From contig CAJXXR010000012.1 of assembly GCA_913063375.1 (NCBI GenBank), positions 17,493 through 81,492 of the forward strand: 64,000 nt of DNA. Reading direction: 5' to 3'. The notes beneath the pieces were generated by a model. The model was not told where the DNA came from. It saw only the letters and a program-made list of their open reading frames with translations, and ran no database searches. Below are positions 56,392 to 63,901 of this stretch, piece by piece. Positions within the stretch are counted from its first letter, which is position 1. Each line of letters begins with the position of its first letter. The position numbers and the translations under genes were made by a program. Source of the DNA: an uncultured Flavobacteriales bacterium (GTDB taxonomy: Bacteria; Bacteroidota; Bacteroidia; Flavobacteriales; CAJXXR01).

Positions 56392-56829
56392 ATGAAAAAT
56401 TTATTTATCGGATTGGCCTGTATTACTTCTTTTATATTTACAGCTTGTGAAAAGGATGAGGTCTTGTCGCAAGCTGATAAGTTGACTTCAAAAAAGTGGG
56501 ATTTATCTGCCAGTATGTCTATGGTAATGAAAAATGGTGTTATTGTTTCTTCATTTGATTCATATCAAGAAATGTTAGAATGTGAACAAGCAACGAAATG
56601 GAATTTTAAAACCAATAATACATTAATTGTTGAAGACAAATGTGTCCCAGATGGAGACCCTGAGCAATTTATTGTACAAAATTGGAGCTTTAGTGGAAAC
56701 GAATGGGAAATTCTAATAGATAATGAAATCGCTTATATAAGTAGGTTATCTGAAAATGAATTAATCTTGACTATTGAGTTGCCTAATGAGGCTGGAACCG
56801 AAAGGAGGTCGTTGACATTTGTACACTAG
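56392..56829 (+). CDS. lipocalin-like lipoprotein
   Basis: 145 residues with a lipoprotein signal, Cys19 in FTACEKD. The motif TSKKWDLSASM and later CEQATKWNFKTNNTLIVED fit the lipocalin-like beta-barrel lipoproteins of Bacteroidota. 45 bases downstream of the FG-GAP gene and probably co-transcribed. Ligand unknown. Confidence 0.75.
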   Translation: MKNLFIGLACITSFIFTACEKDEVLSQADKLTSKKWDLSASMSMVMKNGVIVSSFDSYQEMLECEQATKWNFKTNNTLIVEDKCVPDGDPEQFIVQNWSFSGNEWEILIDNEIAYISRLSENELILTIELPNEAGTERRSLTFVH

Positions 56830-56857
56830 TTTGAAAGTAGTGGTAAATAATTAGAAA

Positions 56858-57180
56858 CTCCCCGCTACCGCCAGTTTGTAACTGGTGGTCTAGTAGTACA
56901 TCCTAAATATCAAAATCAAAACCACCCAAAAACAAAAAAAGCTCCTCATTTGCATGAGGAGCTTTTCGGTGGGGCCATCCCGAAGCTTCGGGAGACCACA
57001 TGATTATGAGTAAACCACCTTTTGGTGATTAGTTGTTTCATTAGTAGACTTATGCGTTTTGTTGTTGTTGTGAGTTTGCACATTTTTTGCATGCTTTTGT
57101 AGTGCCTTTATTGGTTTTGAAAATTTCTAGAATACCTAATTCAGAAGTAAATAGTGGGACTTAAATTTAATATACATTGT
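56858..57180 (+). repeat. tRNA-linked interspersed repeat, copy E (palindrome class)
   Basis: Module i hairpin CCAGTT-TGT-AACTGG (56871-56885), different in sequence from the other copies yet keeping the TGT loop. Terminator GCTCCTCAT/ATGAGGAGC (56934-56966), core 56968-57010 in which the T-arm is replaced by the perfect palindrome TCCCGAAGCTTCGGGA (56978-56993) while both outer parts of the tRNA half stay. Arm repeats around GCACATTTTTTGCATG (57078-57093). Confidence 0.85.
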
Positions 57181-57310
57181 TGTTGTTTTGGACAATCTTT
57201 ATGTAATACCTTTTTATATTTAATATTAATACTTGTTGTAAGATGCGTTTGAAGAATAATAGATATATTGCTGGATAATGTTTTAAATTAAGTCAATAAA
57301 TAATTCAATT

Positions 57311-58840
57311 ATGAAATTTGGAATCATAAAAATATCAATCCTACTATTATTGTTTATCCCTTTCCTCAATGCTTTTAGTCAATCTACATGGGTGCTTCCA
57401 ATAGGTGGTGTTTTAGCGACTTCTTTTGATGGTGGAGATTTAATAATTGATTGGCCGGAAAAAGATGAGCTTTATAAATTAGATCGAAAAGGGGATACGC
57501 TATGGTCTGTCCCAATAGATGATTCATTAAATTTTATTCCTACCAATATTTTTGAAGATAGTACCTCAGGTGATTTATACATTTGTGGGATGACTAAAAA
57601 CCAAGTCTATTATGATAAATTTGCTATTTTAAAATTGAATGCGTGTGGAGAGACTCAATGGTTCAAGGAACACGATTATTCTGAAGAATTTTTTTCTTTG
57701 AAAGATGTGCAATTTCTGGAGGATCATATAGTTACGGTTTTTACAGGAGAGGAATACGATTTTTCCATGACTCCTTATCCAGTGCTCTTATTTTCAAAAT
57801 TTGATTTGGACGGAGAAGAATTATGGCAGAGAAATATTTATGGTTTTGAATATGGTGCGCAATATGTTAATCTAGTTGCTGCTGTAGATTCTGGATATTT
57901 ATTGTCGGGAACCAAAGAAGTAGGCTCCTATCCAGATACTGTTGGGTGGCCAAATTATTTGTCTTCTTATTTAGTGAAATTAGATGAAGATGGAATTGAA
58001 GAATGGGATTATATTTATGATTGGGAAACAGATTCCGTTGGCGTTATTATAGAATCAAATGCTTGTTCAACTGTAGCTTTAGAAGATGGTTCTTTTCTTA
58101 CTTTCACTACTAAAAAAGGAGTTCTTATAGGTAATCATTATACTGCTCCTGGGCACTTATTCAAAACTTCTTCGGATGGGGAATTGATTTGGTCTAAGGA
58201 AATATTACAGACAGATTCAGGGTGGTTTCACAGAGCAAGTTTAAACTTACTAAATGATAGTACTTTATTTTTAGCGACTTCATTTGATGATACTTCAGAT
58301 TATCATAATGGATATGGAATGATACAACTTTACCAAATAGATAGCTCAGGGTATATTATTGATTCTGCACAAATTGAAGAGGTGAAAGGCATGCTGTGGA
58401 AAGTTAATCTAGACTCAGAGAACAAAGCATTGTTTTGTGCTACAGAAAGGTTGGGACCTAATGATTTTACTGTTAGTACATTTAAAATTAATGCTGAAAC
58501 TTTAGTTTTAGATTCATTTATATTGGTTGATAATCATATATATGATTCTTTCTGTGAAGGTGGATTAGGTATTGATAATCATTCAGGATTGGAGGACAAT
58601 TTTATGATAAGTTTTGCTCCAAACCCAGGTAGTGAAAATATAAATTTCACTTTTAGTCCAAGCCCACAATTAGATTTACAAATGGTAGATTGTATGGGGA
58701 GAAAGATATGGGAACAAGAGATGAATCCAAATGTTGGAAACTATCAACTTGATATCTCAAAATATCCTTCAGGAATGTATTTTATTCAAGTACAAAGTGA
58801 TGGGAAACTACTTCAAAGTGAAAAGTTGATTATAGAGTAG
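57311..58840 (+). CDS. T9SS-secreted protein, propeller-like
   Basis: 509 residues: signal peptide (to about 23, FSQ), a body of repeated LKLN-x-x-G-E-x-x-W and FDLDGEELWQ strands that suggests a PQQ/SBBP-like propeller, and a T9SS domain (FAPNPGSENINF to EKLIIE). Cargo between copies E and F, alone in its segment. Confidence 0.8.
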   Translation: MKFGIIKISILLLLFIPFLNAFSQSTWVLPIGGVLATSFDGGDLIIDWPEKDELYKLDRKGDTLWSVPIDDSLNFIPTNIFEDSTSGDLYICGMTKNQVYYDKFAILKLNACGETQWFKEHDYSEEFFSLKDVQFLEDHIVTVFTGEEYDFSMTPYPVLLFSKFDLDGEELWQRNIYGFEYGAQYVNLVAAVDSGYLLSGTKEVGSYPDTVGWPNYLSSYLVKLDEDGIEEWDYIYDWETDSVGVIIESNACSTVALEDGSFLTFTTKKGVLIGNHYTAPGHLFKTSSDGELIWSKEILQTDSGWFHRASLNLLNDSTLFLATSFDDTSDYHNGYGMIQLYQIDSSGYIIDSAQIEEVKGMLWKVNLDSENKALFCATERLGPNDFTVSTFKINAETLVLDSFILVDNHIYDSFCEGGLGIDNHSGLEDNFMISFAPNPGSENINFTFSPSPQLDLQMVDCMGRKIWEQEMNPNVGNYQLDISKYPSGMYFIQVQSDGKLLQSEKLIIE

Positions 58841-58893
58841 TATTAGTAAAAATACCGTACTTGAAATTGTTGCAAATTTTGCAATAGTTGCAA

Positions 58894-59190
58894 CCCCCGC
58901 TGCCGCGAGCATGTTGCTCATTGTGACCAAGTAGTATAACCACAATATTCTTTCATACCACCCAAAAACAAAAAAGCTCCTCAATTAAATGAGAAGCTTT
59001 TCGGTGGGCCCATCCCGAAGCTTCGGGAGACCACCTGATTATGAGTAAACTACCATTTGGGGTTTAGTTCTTTGATTAATAGGGTTATGTGTTTTGTTGA
59101 TTATTTGGATTTGCACGTTTTTTGCATGTTTTTTGGGTATATTTTGATATGCTTTTAGAGATTTGATAAAGTCCTGAGATTTTGGTTAAA
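58894..59190 (+). repeat. tRNA-linked interspersed repeat, copy F (palindrome class)
   Basis: Module i hairpin GAGCA-TGT-TGCTC (58907-58919), terminator GCTCCTCA/TGAGAAGC with one mismatch (58971-59001), core 59003-59045 with the palindrome TCCCGAAGCTTCGGGA (59013-59028) and GATTATGAG, arm repeats around GCACGTTTTTTGCATG (59113-59128), then GATATGCTTTTAGAG. Very close to copy E in the core and to copy D in the arm. Confidence 0.85.
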
Positions 59191-59329
59191 CAAGTAACAT
59201 CACTAAATTCAGTTATTGATCTATAATAGAAATTTTCCTAACTTTCTCCAGAAGGAAAAAGTATATTTGAAAGAGAAATAAAAGGGATAAACTGCGTTTA
59301 TTAACTAGTTGTATGCAAGAACCACCCCT

Positions 59330-59581
59330 ATGAGATTAACAATAAACATAATAATATCTATTGGAACCTGCGCGTTTCTAGAAGCCTATTCTAGCGGAAT
59401 ATTCACACTGATGCTAGTCTCTCCTTTCATTATTTGCTGTTTAGTTTTCGCATTATTGTTAAGTGTTTGGGCAAATGGAAGTTTTAAACAACGAATGAGA
59501 AAAACTCTTCCATACGCATTTCCTATCAATACAATTATATATGTCGCTGGATATCTATTTGTAACGTTTAAAGTCTTATGA
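59330..59581 (+). CDS. small membrane protein
   Basis: 83 residues from the ATG at 59330; the upstream TTG start overlaps the left boundary repeat GTTGTATGCA. Two or three hydrophobic segments, little else. It overlaps the next gene by ATGA, so the two are translated together. Confidence 0.58.
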   Translation: MRLTINIIISIGTCAFLEAYSSGIFTLMLVSPFIICCLVFALLLSVWANGSFKQRMRKTLPYAFPINTIIYVAGYLFVTFKVL

Positions 59582-59979
59582 AACTAACGTATAAAATATT
59601 GTCAATAATTGGATTGATTGGAACTCTTACCTTTGTGTTTTTTCTTGGTGCTGTACCTTTGGTTGAAGGTAGGCATATCATTAAACCATATATCGACACT
59701 CGTTTCTCTGAAAATTATTCACCTGAAAAGTTTGAAGAAATAGAAACTGGGATGACCAAAAACCAAGTTGAATATTTAATTGGACGACCTCTCCGCATTG
59801 GAAAAGGTTATGATGATTCTCTGGTGACCAATTATCATTATACTGGTGATGGAAAGTTATTAAATCTAAGAAAACCCGTTGAACAACATTATGACGACTT
59901 TGCCTGGTATAGATCAACGGTAGGGTTTGATACTAATAACATCGTAGTTTTTATCTATAAAGGTTGGAGTTATGATTAA
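59578..59979 (+). CDS. membrane-anchored BamE/SmpA-like protein
   Basis: 133 residues: an N-terminal membrane anchor (about 9-30) and a small domain with IETGMTKNQVEYLIGRPL near 57, the hallmark of BamE/SmpA-OmlA folds, which begins with G-M-(T/S)-x-x-x-V-x-x-x-(L/I)-G-x-P. It lacks a lipobox. Probably an envelope protein; a true BAM role is not implied. Confidence 0.7.
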   Translation: MKLTYKILSIIGLIGTLTFVFFLGAVPLVEGRHIIKPYIDTRFSENYSPEKFEEIETGMTKNQVEYLIGRPLRIGKGYDDSLVTNYHYTGDGKLLNLRKPVEQHYDDFAWYRSTVGFDTNNIVVFIYKGWSYD

Positions 59980-60244
59980 AAAAGCCTGCATACAACATGG
60001 TATAAATTCCATGCTACGCACAAGTGACTGTTTTGTCCTTATTGACCTTTTGAACTATATTAGTGTTTCAGATATAATGAACATTCTTGTGTGTACTCGT
60101 GAAATCCAAATTATTACCTTATATGGTAATTACAAATAGAGATTATGTTAAGGATGTAGTTGCATACACCCAGTGGGAAGAAATTATCTCCTAATAGTGT
60201 CAGTGTTGCAAGGCATAAATATGTAAAAGTTTAAACAGGCTCAA

Positions 60245-60697
60245 ATGAAGTTGAAAAACCAATTAAGTAGTTACATATTAGGTATATTATTTATCTTAAT
60301 TTCTATATCATGTTCTGATGATGACCTTTGCACTGGTGACCCGGAATTATATTGGAATGAGGTTAGCACTATTATTTATACACCCCGATTAAATATCCAA
60401 GATACAATTGAAACATCAAAAGGTGTTCTTGTATACACACTCTATGACTGTAAGGGGCAGGGTGATTTTTTATTGTATGATAAATCTGGTAGTGAAGTTA
60501 TTATGAAAGGTTATTATAAGAATTCTTTGGAGGTTCTACGAAGGCACGTGCAGCTTGAAAATTGGATGACTGGAGCTGTGACTATTGAATTAGAGGAGTA
60601 TTATGAAGGGATACAAGATGGGGTGTGGGAATATTATCAAAATGGTGAATTGATAAATACAGTAAATTATGGTGAATTGATAAGTACAGTAAATTGA
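60245..60697 (+). CDS. lipoprotein with MORN-like end
   Basis: 150 residues: lipoprotein signal with Cys23 in ISISCSDDD, so acidic residues directly follow the Cys, which favours surface export in Bacteroidota. The C-terminus has MORN-type pieces (GVWEYYQNGELINTVNYG) including a short in-frame duplication of GELINTVNYGELISTVN. Distantly like the protein at 5088. Confidence 0.68.
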   Translation: MKLKNQLSSYILGILFILISISCSDDDLCTGDPELYWNEVSTIIYTPRLNIQDTIETSKGVLVYTLYDCKGQGDFLLYDKSGSEVIMKGYYKNSLEVLRRHVQLENWMTGAVTIELEEYYEGIQDGVWEYYQNGELINTVNYGELISTVN

Positions 60698-60775
60698 GGT
60701 AGTGTATCAAAAGTGTTGATATACGAATTTAATTCACTTAACTGATTGATAATCATAATTAAAAAGACAAAACAA

Positions 60776-61108
60776 ATGATCAGTAATAGTTGTTATTGGA
60801 GATTGAATTGTGGGCTATATTTTTTACTAACCATATATAGTTGCGAAGGTTGCACTATAGATGAAGAAATGAAATATAAATTCAATAGCAGCATCAAAAC
60901 AGTAGTAGATTGGGAGTTGAAAAATGATACAACTATTTACACTGATGATTACTTAAATTCTTTAAAATATCTGGGTGATTTAACTGGTAATTATCCAAAA
61001 GTTGATTACGGTGGATATACACACCATTTATCTAAAGAAGATTTTAACTCTGATATTGCTAATTGGAAGAGGTGGTATGAAGAGAATAAATGTAGTTATT
61101 CTAGGTAG
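60776..61108 (+). CDS. small hypothetical protein with possible signal
   Basis: 110 residues from the ATG at 60776 (the frame opens ten codons earlier). A hydrophobic segment LYFLLTIYSCEGC could be a lipoprotein signal. The rest is soluble, ending NWKRWYEENK, a short tail I have seen in uncharacterised Bacteroidota proteins. Unknown function. Confidence 0.5.
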   Translation: MISNSCYWRLNCGLYFLLTIYSCEGCTIDEEMKYKFNSSIKTVVDWELKNDTTIYTDDYLNSLKYLGDLTGNYPKVDYGGYTHHLSKEDFNSDIANWKRWYEENKCSYSR

Positions 61109-61154
61109 GTAAGGCTGGTAAGGTAGGATAATGGGGCAAATTTGGTCTTTTACT

Positions 61155-61360
61155 ACTCCGCTGCCGCTAGAATGTTGCTCGTAGTAAACATTAGTATACC
61201 TACAACATACTTTCAATCCACCCAAAATCAAAAAAAGCTCCTCATTTTCATGAGGAGCTTTTCGGTGGGCCCACTTGGGCTCGAACCAAGGACCACCTTC
61301 AAAGCATTCATGGCGGTTCCAGGTGTTTCTATACTTTATGTGCACCTTCTTGTGCACCTT
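61155..61360 (+). repeat. tRNA-linked interspersed repeat, copy G (boundary copy)
   Basis: Module i (CCGCTGCCGCTAGAATGTTGC), terminator GCTCCTCAT/ATGAGGAGC (61230-61262), and a core 61264-61298 that on the minus strand reads AGGTGGTCC, TTGGTTCGAGCC, CAAGTGGGCCCACC, with a perfectly pairing T-arm. Unlike all other copies it stops before the anticodon loop and continues with unrelated sequence, which holds direct repeats GTGCACCTT at 61340-61348 and 61352-61360. It looks like the junction to a different element. Confidence 0.8.
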
Positions 61361-61486
61361 GAAGTGAAATTATGTGTTTTGAAAAATCACTGAATTCAGG
61401 GATTGTAATCCTTTGGATAAAAGATTACATTTAGATTGTTGTAAATCTGTTAAAAGAAGAAATATTATTGTAACCAAAGTCTCACA

Positions 61487-62569
61487 ATGAAAAAGCCTAG
61501 AATTTTTGTTGGATCCTCAGTAGAAGGGTTGGAAATAGCCTATGCAATACAGGAAAATTTAGAGTATACAGCAGATGTCACTATTTGGGATCAAGGAATA
61601 TTTAAATTGACAAGTAATGCCTTAGATGACCTAATAACTGTTTTAAAAAATAGTGACTATGGTATATTTGTTTTTTCACCTGATGATATTACAAAAATAC
61701 GGCAAGAGAATTTTAAAACTACACGGGACAATGTAATATTTGAATTCGGGCTTTTTATTGGCTATTTGGGTAAAGATAGAGTCTCGTATGTGTTACCTAG
61801 AGGAATGGCTAAGTTTCATTTACCATCTGATTTAGCAGGTATCAATCCAGGTACATTTGAACCTGAAAGGTTAGATAAGAATTTGAGAGCTGCACTTGGT
61901 CCGTATTGTAATCAAGTTAAAGAAGTGTTGAAAGAAATTAGCATGATTTCATTAGATGGTTTTCACGAAGAAAGTTTGGAAGTCAAAAGGCTTGTAATTG
62001 AGAAACCTAAATATTGGGAATTCTTACTTACTCTAGAGGTTATAAAACCAAAGGTTGAAAGTCTTAAGGTTAAAATTAATGAATTGGAAAGCGATCTTCA
62101 TTTTTCTGATCCTAAGCTTATGAAGCTTACAGATTTTTTGGACTGGATGCAGGAAAAAAGTAATTACTTTTTACAGTTGGTGGATTTGTTTTCAAGGCAT
62201 TACCAGTCAATGAAAAGTGCATGGGGAGAAACAGGTAAGCCTGGAAATGAGGTTATGATTAGAAAAGTAGTTGTAAAAATGGTTGAATGTTGCTTGAAAG
62301 CATTAGATATGGATAAAGAAATAAAAGGACTTATTCTACCAAAGGAGATTGAGGATTTAAAAGATTTCTCAGGTGGTTGGTCAAAATCAATCACAGGGTG
62401 TTTAATAGAATTTTATGAAAAGTTAATTTATTATTTTACTTCAGACTTTAACCCAGAAGAATCTGCTCTTGATTTTAAATTAACCATGGCTCCCCCTGAA
62501 AAGATGAGTGAGTTTTCTTCTAGAATCGAGTATCATAGGTTGAATTTACATAATTATGAATTGGAATAG
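61487..62569 (+). CDS. TIR-domain NAD-degrading effector of the Cap12/Pycsar type
   Basis: 360 residues. The N-terminal 150 form the TIR-like nucleotide-binding domain of PF10137: RIFVGSSVEGLEIAYAIQ at 5-22, VTIWDQGIF near 32, DYGIFVFSPDD near 57 and RDNVIFEFGLFIGYLG near 82, where the Glu of FEFG is the likely catalytic residue for NAD cleavage. Residues 155-360 are a helical region with a coiled-coil stretch (VESLKVKINELESDL) that I cannot assign. In CBASS and Pycsar this domain is activated by a cyclic nucleotide made by a neighbouring cyclase; none is present here, so the C-terminal part may be the sensor. Probably anti-phage. It sits directly right of the repeat array. Confidence 0.82.
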   Translation: MKKPRIFVGSSVEGLEIAYAIQENLEYTADVTIWDQGIFKLTSNALDDLITVLKNSDYGIFVFSPDDITKIRQENFKTTRDNVIFEFGLFIGYLGKDRVSYVLPRGMAKFHLPSDLAGINPGTFEPERLDKNLRAALGPYCNQVKEVLKEISMISLDGFHEESLEVKRLVIEKPKYWEFLLTLEVIKPKVESLKVKINELESDLHFSDPKLMKLTDFLDWMQEKSNYFLQLVDLFSRHYQSMKSAWGETGKPGNEVMIRKVVVKMVECCLKALDMDKEIKGLILPKEIEDLKDFSGGWSKSITGCLIEFYEKLIYYFTSDFNPEESALDFKLTMAPPEKMSEFSSRIEYHRLNLHNYELE

Positions 62570-62585
62570 AATAGTTTTCAGTAAA

Positions 62586-62807
62586 TCAGTGTGGAGTTTT
62601 TATGTTATATAATATAACCTCAACCAAAATATCCAATTCAAAAGTCAATTTAATTCCTCGTACTTCATATCCATAATAGTAGAACTTTTCCTTACCAATA
62701 TACTTGTAAGAATCTCTTCCTTTATACTTGTCTGGGATTGGTTCTAAGTCAAACTCCCAATTCTCATACTGCATACCCAGTTTGAATGGGAGATTGTGTT
62801 TTTTCAT
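62586..62807 (-). CDS. small hypothetical protein
   Basis: 73 residues, soluble, with KLGMQYENWEFDLE near the start and IKLTFELDILVEVI at the end. A recurrent uncharacterised Bacteroidota protein. A truncated relative is at 49486, so the family occurs at least twice in this island. No function can be given. Confidence 0.6.
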   Translation of the reverse strand: MKKHNLPFKLGMQYENWEFDLEPIPDKYKGRDSYKYIGKEKFYYYGYEVRGIKLTFELDILVEVILYNIKTPH

Positions 62808-62831
62808 GTTGTTTGTGTTTAGTTTGGTTCA

Positions 62832-62860
62832 TAAAAAAGCCATTCCTGTCAAGGAATGGC
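62832..62860 (-). terminator. rho-independent terminator (minus strand)
   Basis: Stem GCCATTCCT/AGGAATGGC with a four-base loop and T6 on the minus strand, directly after the 189-residue gene. Confidence 0.9.
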
Positions 62861-62881
62861 TGCGTATAATAGATTTTGTCA

Positions 62882-63451
62882 TTAGTCCTTTACTTCAAAA
62901 GATTTATCTAATTTCAAAAATGTGTCAATTACCATTGATTTGGATCCAAAAATTTGAATTGCACAATAGGTATCACCTTTAGAAACTAATATGAATTTGT
63001 GATGTTGACCATATCTATCTTTATATAAGGTTGATATTAGTGCGCTATTTCCATTGAAATACTGTCTGTTAAAGGTTACCTTATACGAGTGTTCATAGTC
63101 TATTTTCCATTGTTTTAACTCTGAATATACATTTGGTGATTTGTTTGTAGTAAGAATGAAATCAGTACAATTTCCCCAATAGGGATTAAATCTATAATGG
63201 TATTCATTATTTCTATCATTATACTCAGGCCCTACCGTTTTGCATAAAAGATCAAATGTGAAATATTCTGTGTGGATATAGTTTTGAATAAGAAATTTGA
63301 ATACCAGTAAAAGACCTATTAGACTTACTGAAATCAGTGAATTTTTCTTTGTTATTTTGGATTTTGATTGCTTAATGAATTGAATTACTTTCTCCTTATT
63401 GAGTTTGGAAATAAGGCTCATGATGTGTTTGATAAATTGTTTCTGTTTCAT
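62882..63451 (-). CDS. hypothetical single-pass membrane protein
   Basis: 189 residues: a basic cytoplasmic N-terminus with many Lys (about 1-37), one membrane helix (about 38-56) and an external domain with two Cys (CKTVG, WGNCTDF) and a Tyr-rich centre. No family recognised. Followed by a good terminator, so it ends its own transcript. Confidence 0.62.
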   Translation of the reverse strand: MKQKQFIKHIMSLISKLNKEKVIQFIKQSKSKITKKNSLISVSLIGLLLVFKFLIQNYIHTEYFTFDLLCKTVGPEYNDRNNEYHYRFNPYWGNCTDFILTTNKSPNVYSELKQWKIDYEHSYKVTFNRQYFNGNSALISTLYKDRYGQHHKFILVSKGDTYCAIQIFGSKSMVIDTFLKLDKSFEVKD

Positions 63452-63634
63452 GGGGCATTGGTGTACCAGTTAATAAATAATGAATGCACACTTTTCAACC
63501 TAGCCTTATATAAGGGTATTGTTAGAAACTGTGCATGAATTCCAAAATGCGTCAGCATTGGAGATTCCTATATAGGGATATACAATTATGTGACTCATTT
63601 TCTGATGGTGTACCACTCTTAGGAATGGTAATAT

Positions 63635-63901
63635 TTAATGGAAATACTCTTTGTCCTTTTCATATTCAAGCCATGTAATAAAGGCATATAGGTTTGCAAT
63701 AGCAGATATGATTACATAAATCCAGTTTTCACCCATCATTGCAAAGAACCAATAGATTTCTCCTAGCAGTGGAATAAAGAAGGTTACTAGTGCAGTAAGT
63801 ATTCCAGATTCTTTGTAGGCAATAAAGACAGTCCAGAAATGGAATGATGTATAGATCAGTTTAAATATCCTAAATGTTTTAGGGCTTAAATAATGGCTCA
63901 T
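63635..63901 (-). CDS. small membrane protein
   Basis: 88 residues with two or three hydrophobic segments and an acidic C-terminal tail (WLEYEKDKEYFH). No family recognised. About 180 bases separate it from the next minus-strand gene. Confidence 0.6.
   Translation of the reverse strand: MSHYLSPKTFRIFKLIYTSFHFWTVFIAYKESGILTALVTFFIPLLGEIYWFFAMMGENWIYVIISAIANLYAFITWLEYEKDKEYFH

Larger units (their letters stand above)
59308..60168 (+). mobile_element. candidate two-gene cassette with attC-like end
   Basis: GTTGTATGCA (59308-59317) lies just before the gene pair. Its exact complement TGCATACAAC (59987-59996) lies just after. A related GTTGCATACA is at 60159-60168. Between the last two, TACGCACAAG (60015-60024) pairs 9 of 10 with CTTGTGTGTA (60085-60094), so 59987-60168 can fold into a nested imperfect hairpin, as recombination sites of integron-like cassettes do. 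The core triplet rule of integrons (GTTRRRY) is not strictly met. It is nested inside the segment between copies F and G. Confidence 0.35.

Noticed and set aside
61028..61357. Minus-strand 109-codon frame over copy G
   Set aside because: It overlaps a plus-strand gene and the repeat, and its sequence follows the hairpin and tRNA relic; no protein-like features.
61142..61393. Plus-strand open frame containing GPLGLEPRT
   Set aside because: It runs across repeat copy G and is the antisense translation of the tRNA fragment and hairpin, a well-known source of spurious ORFs.
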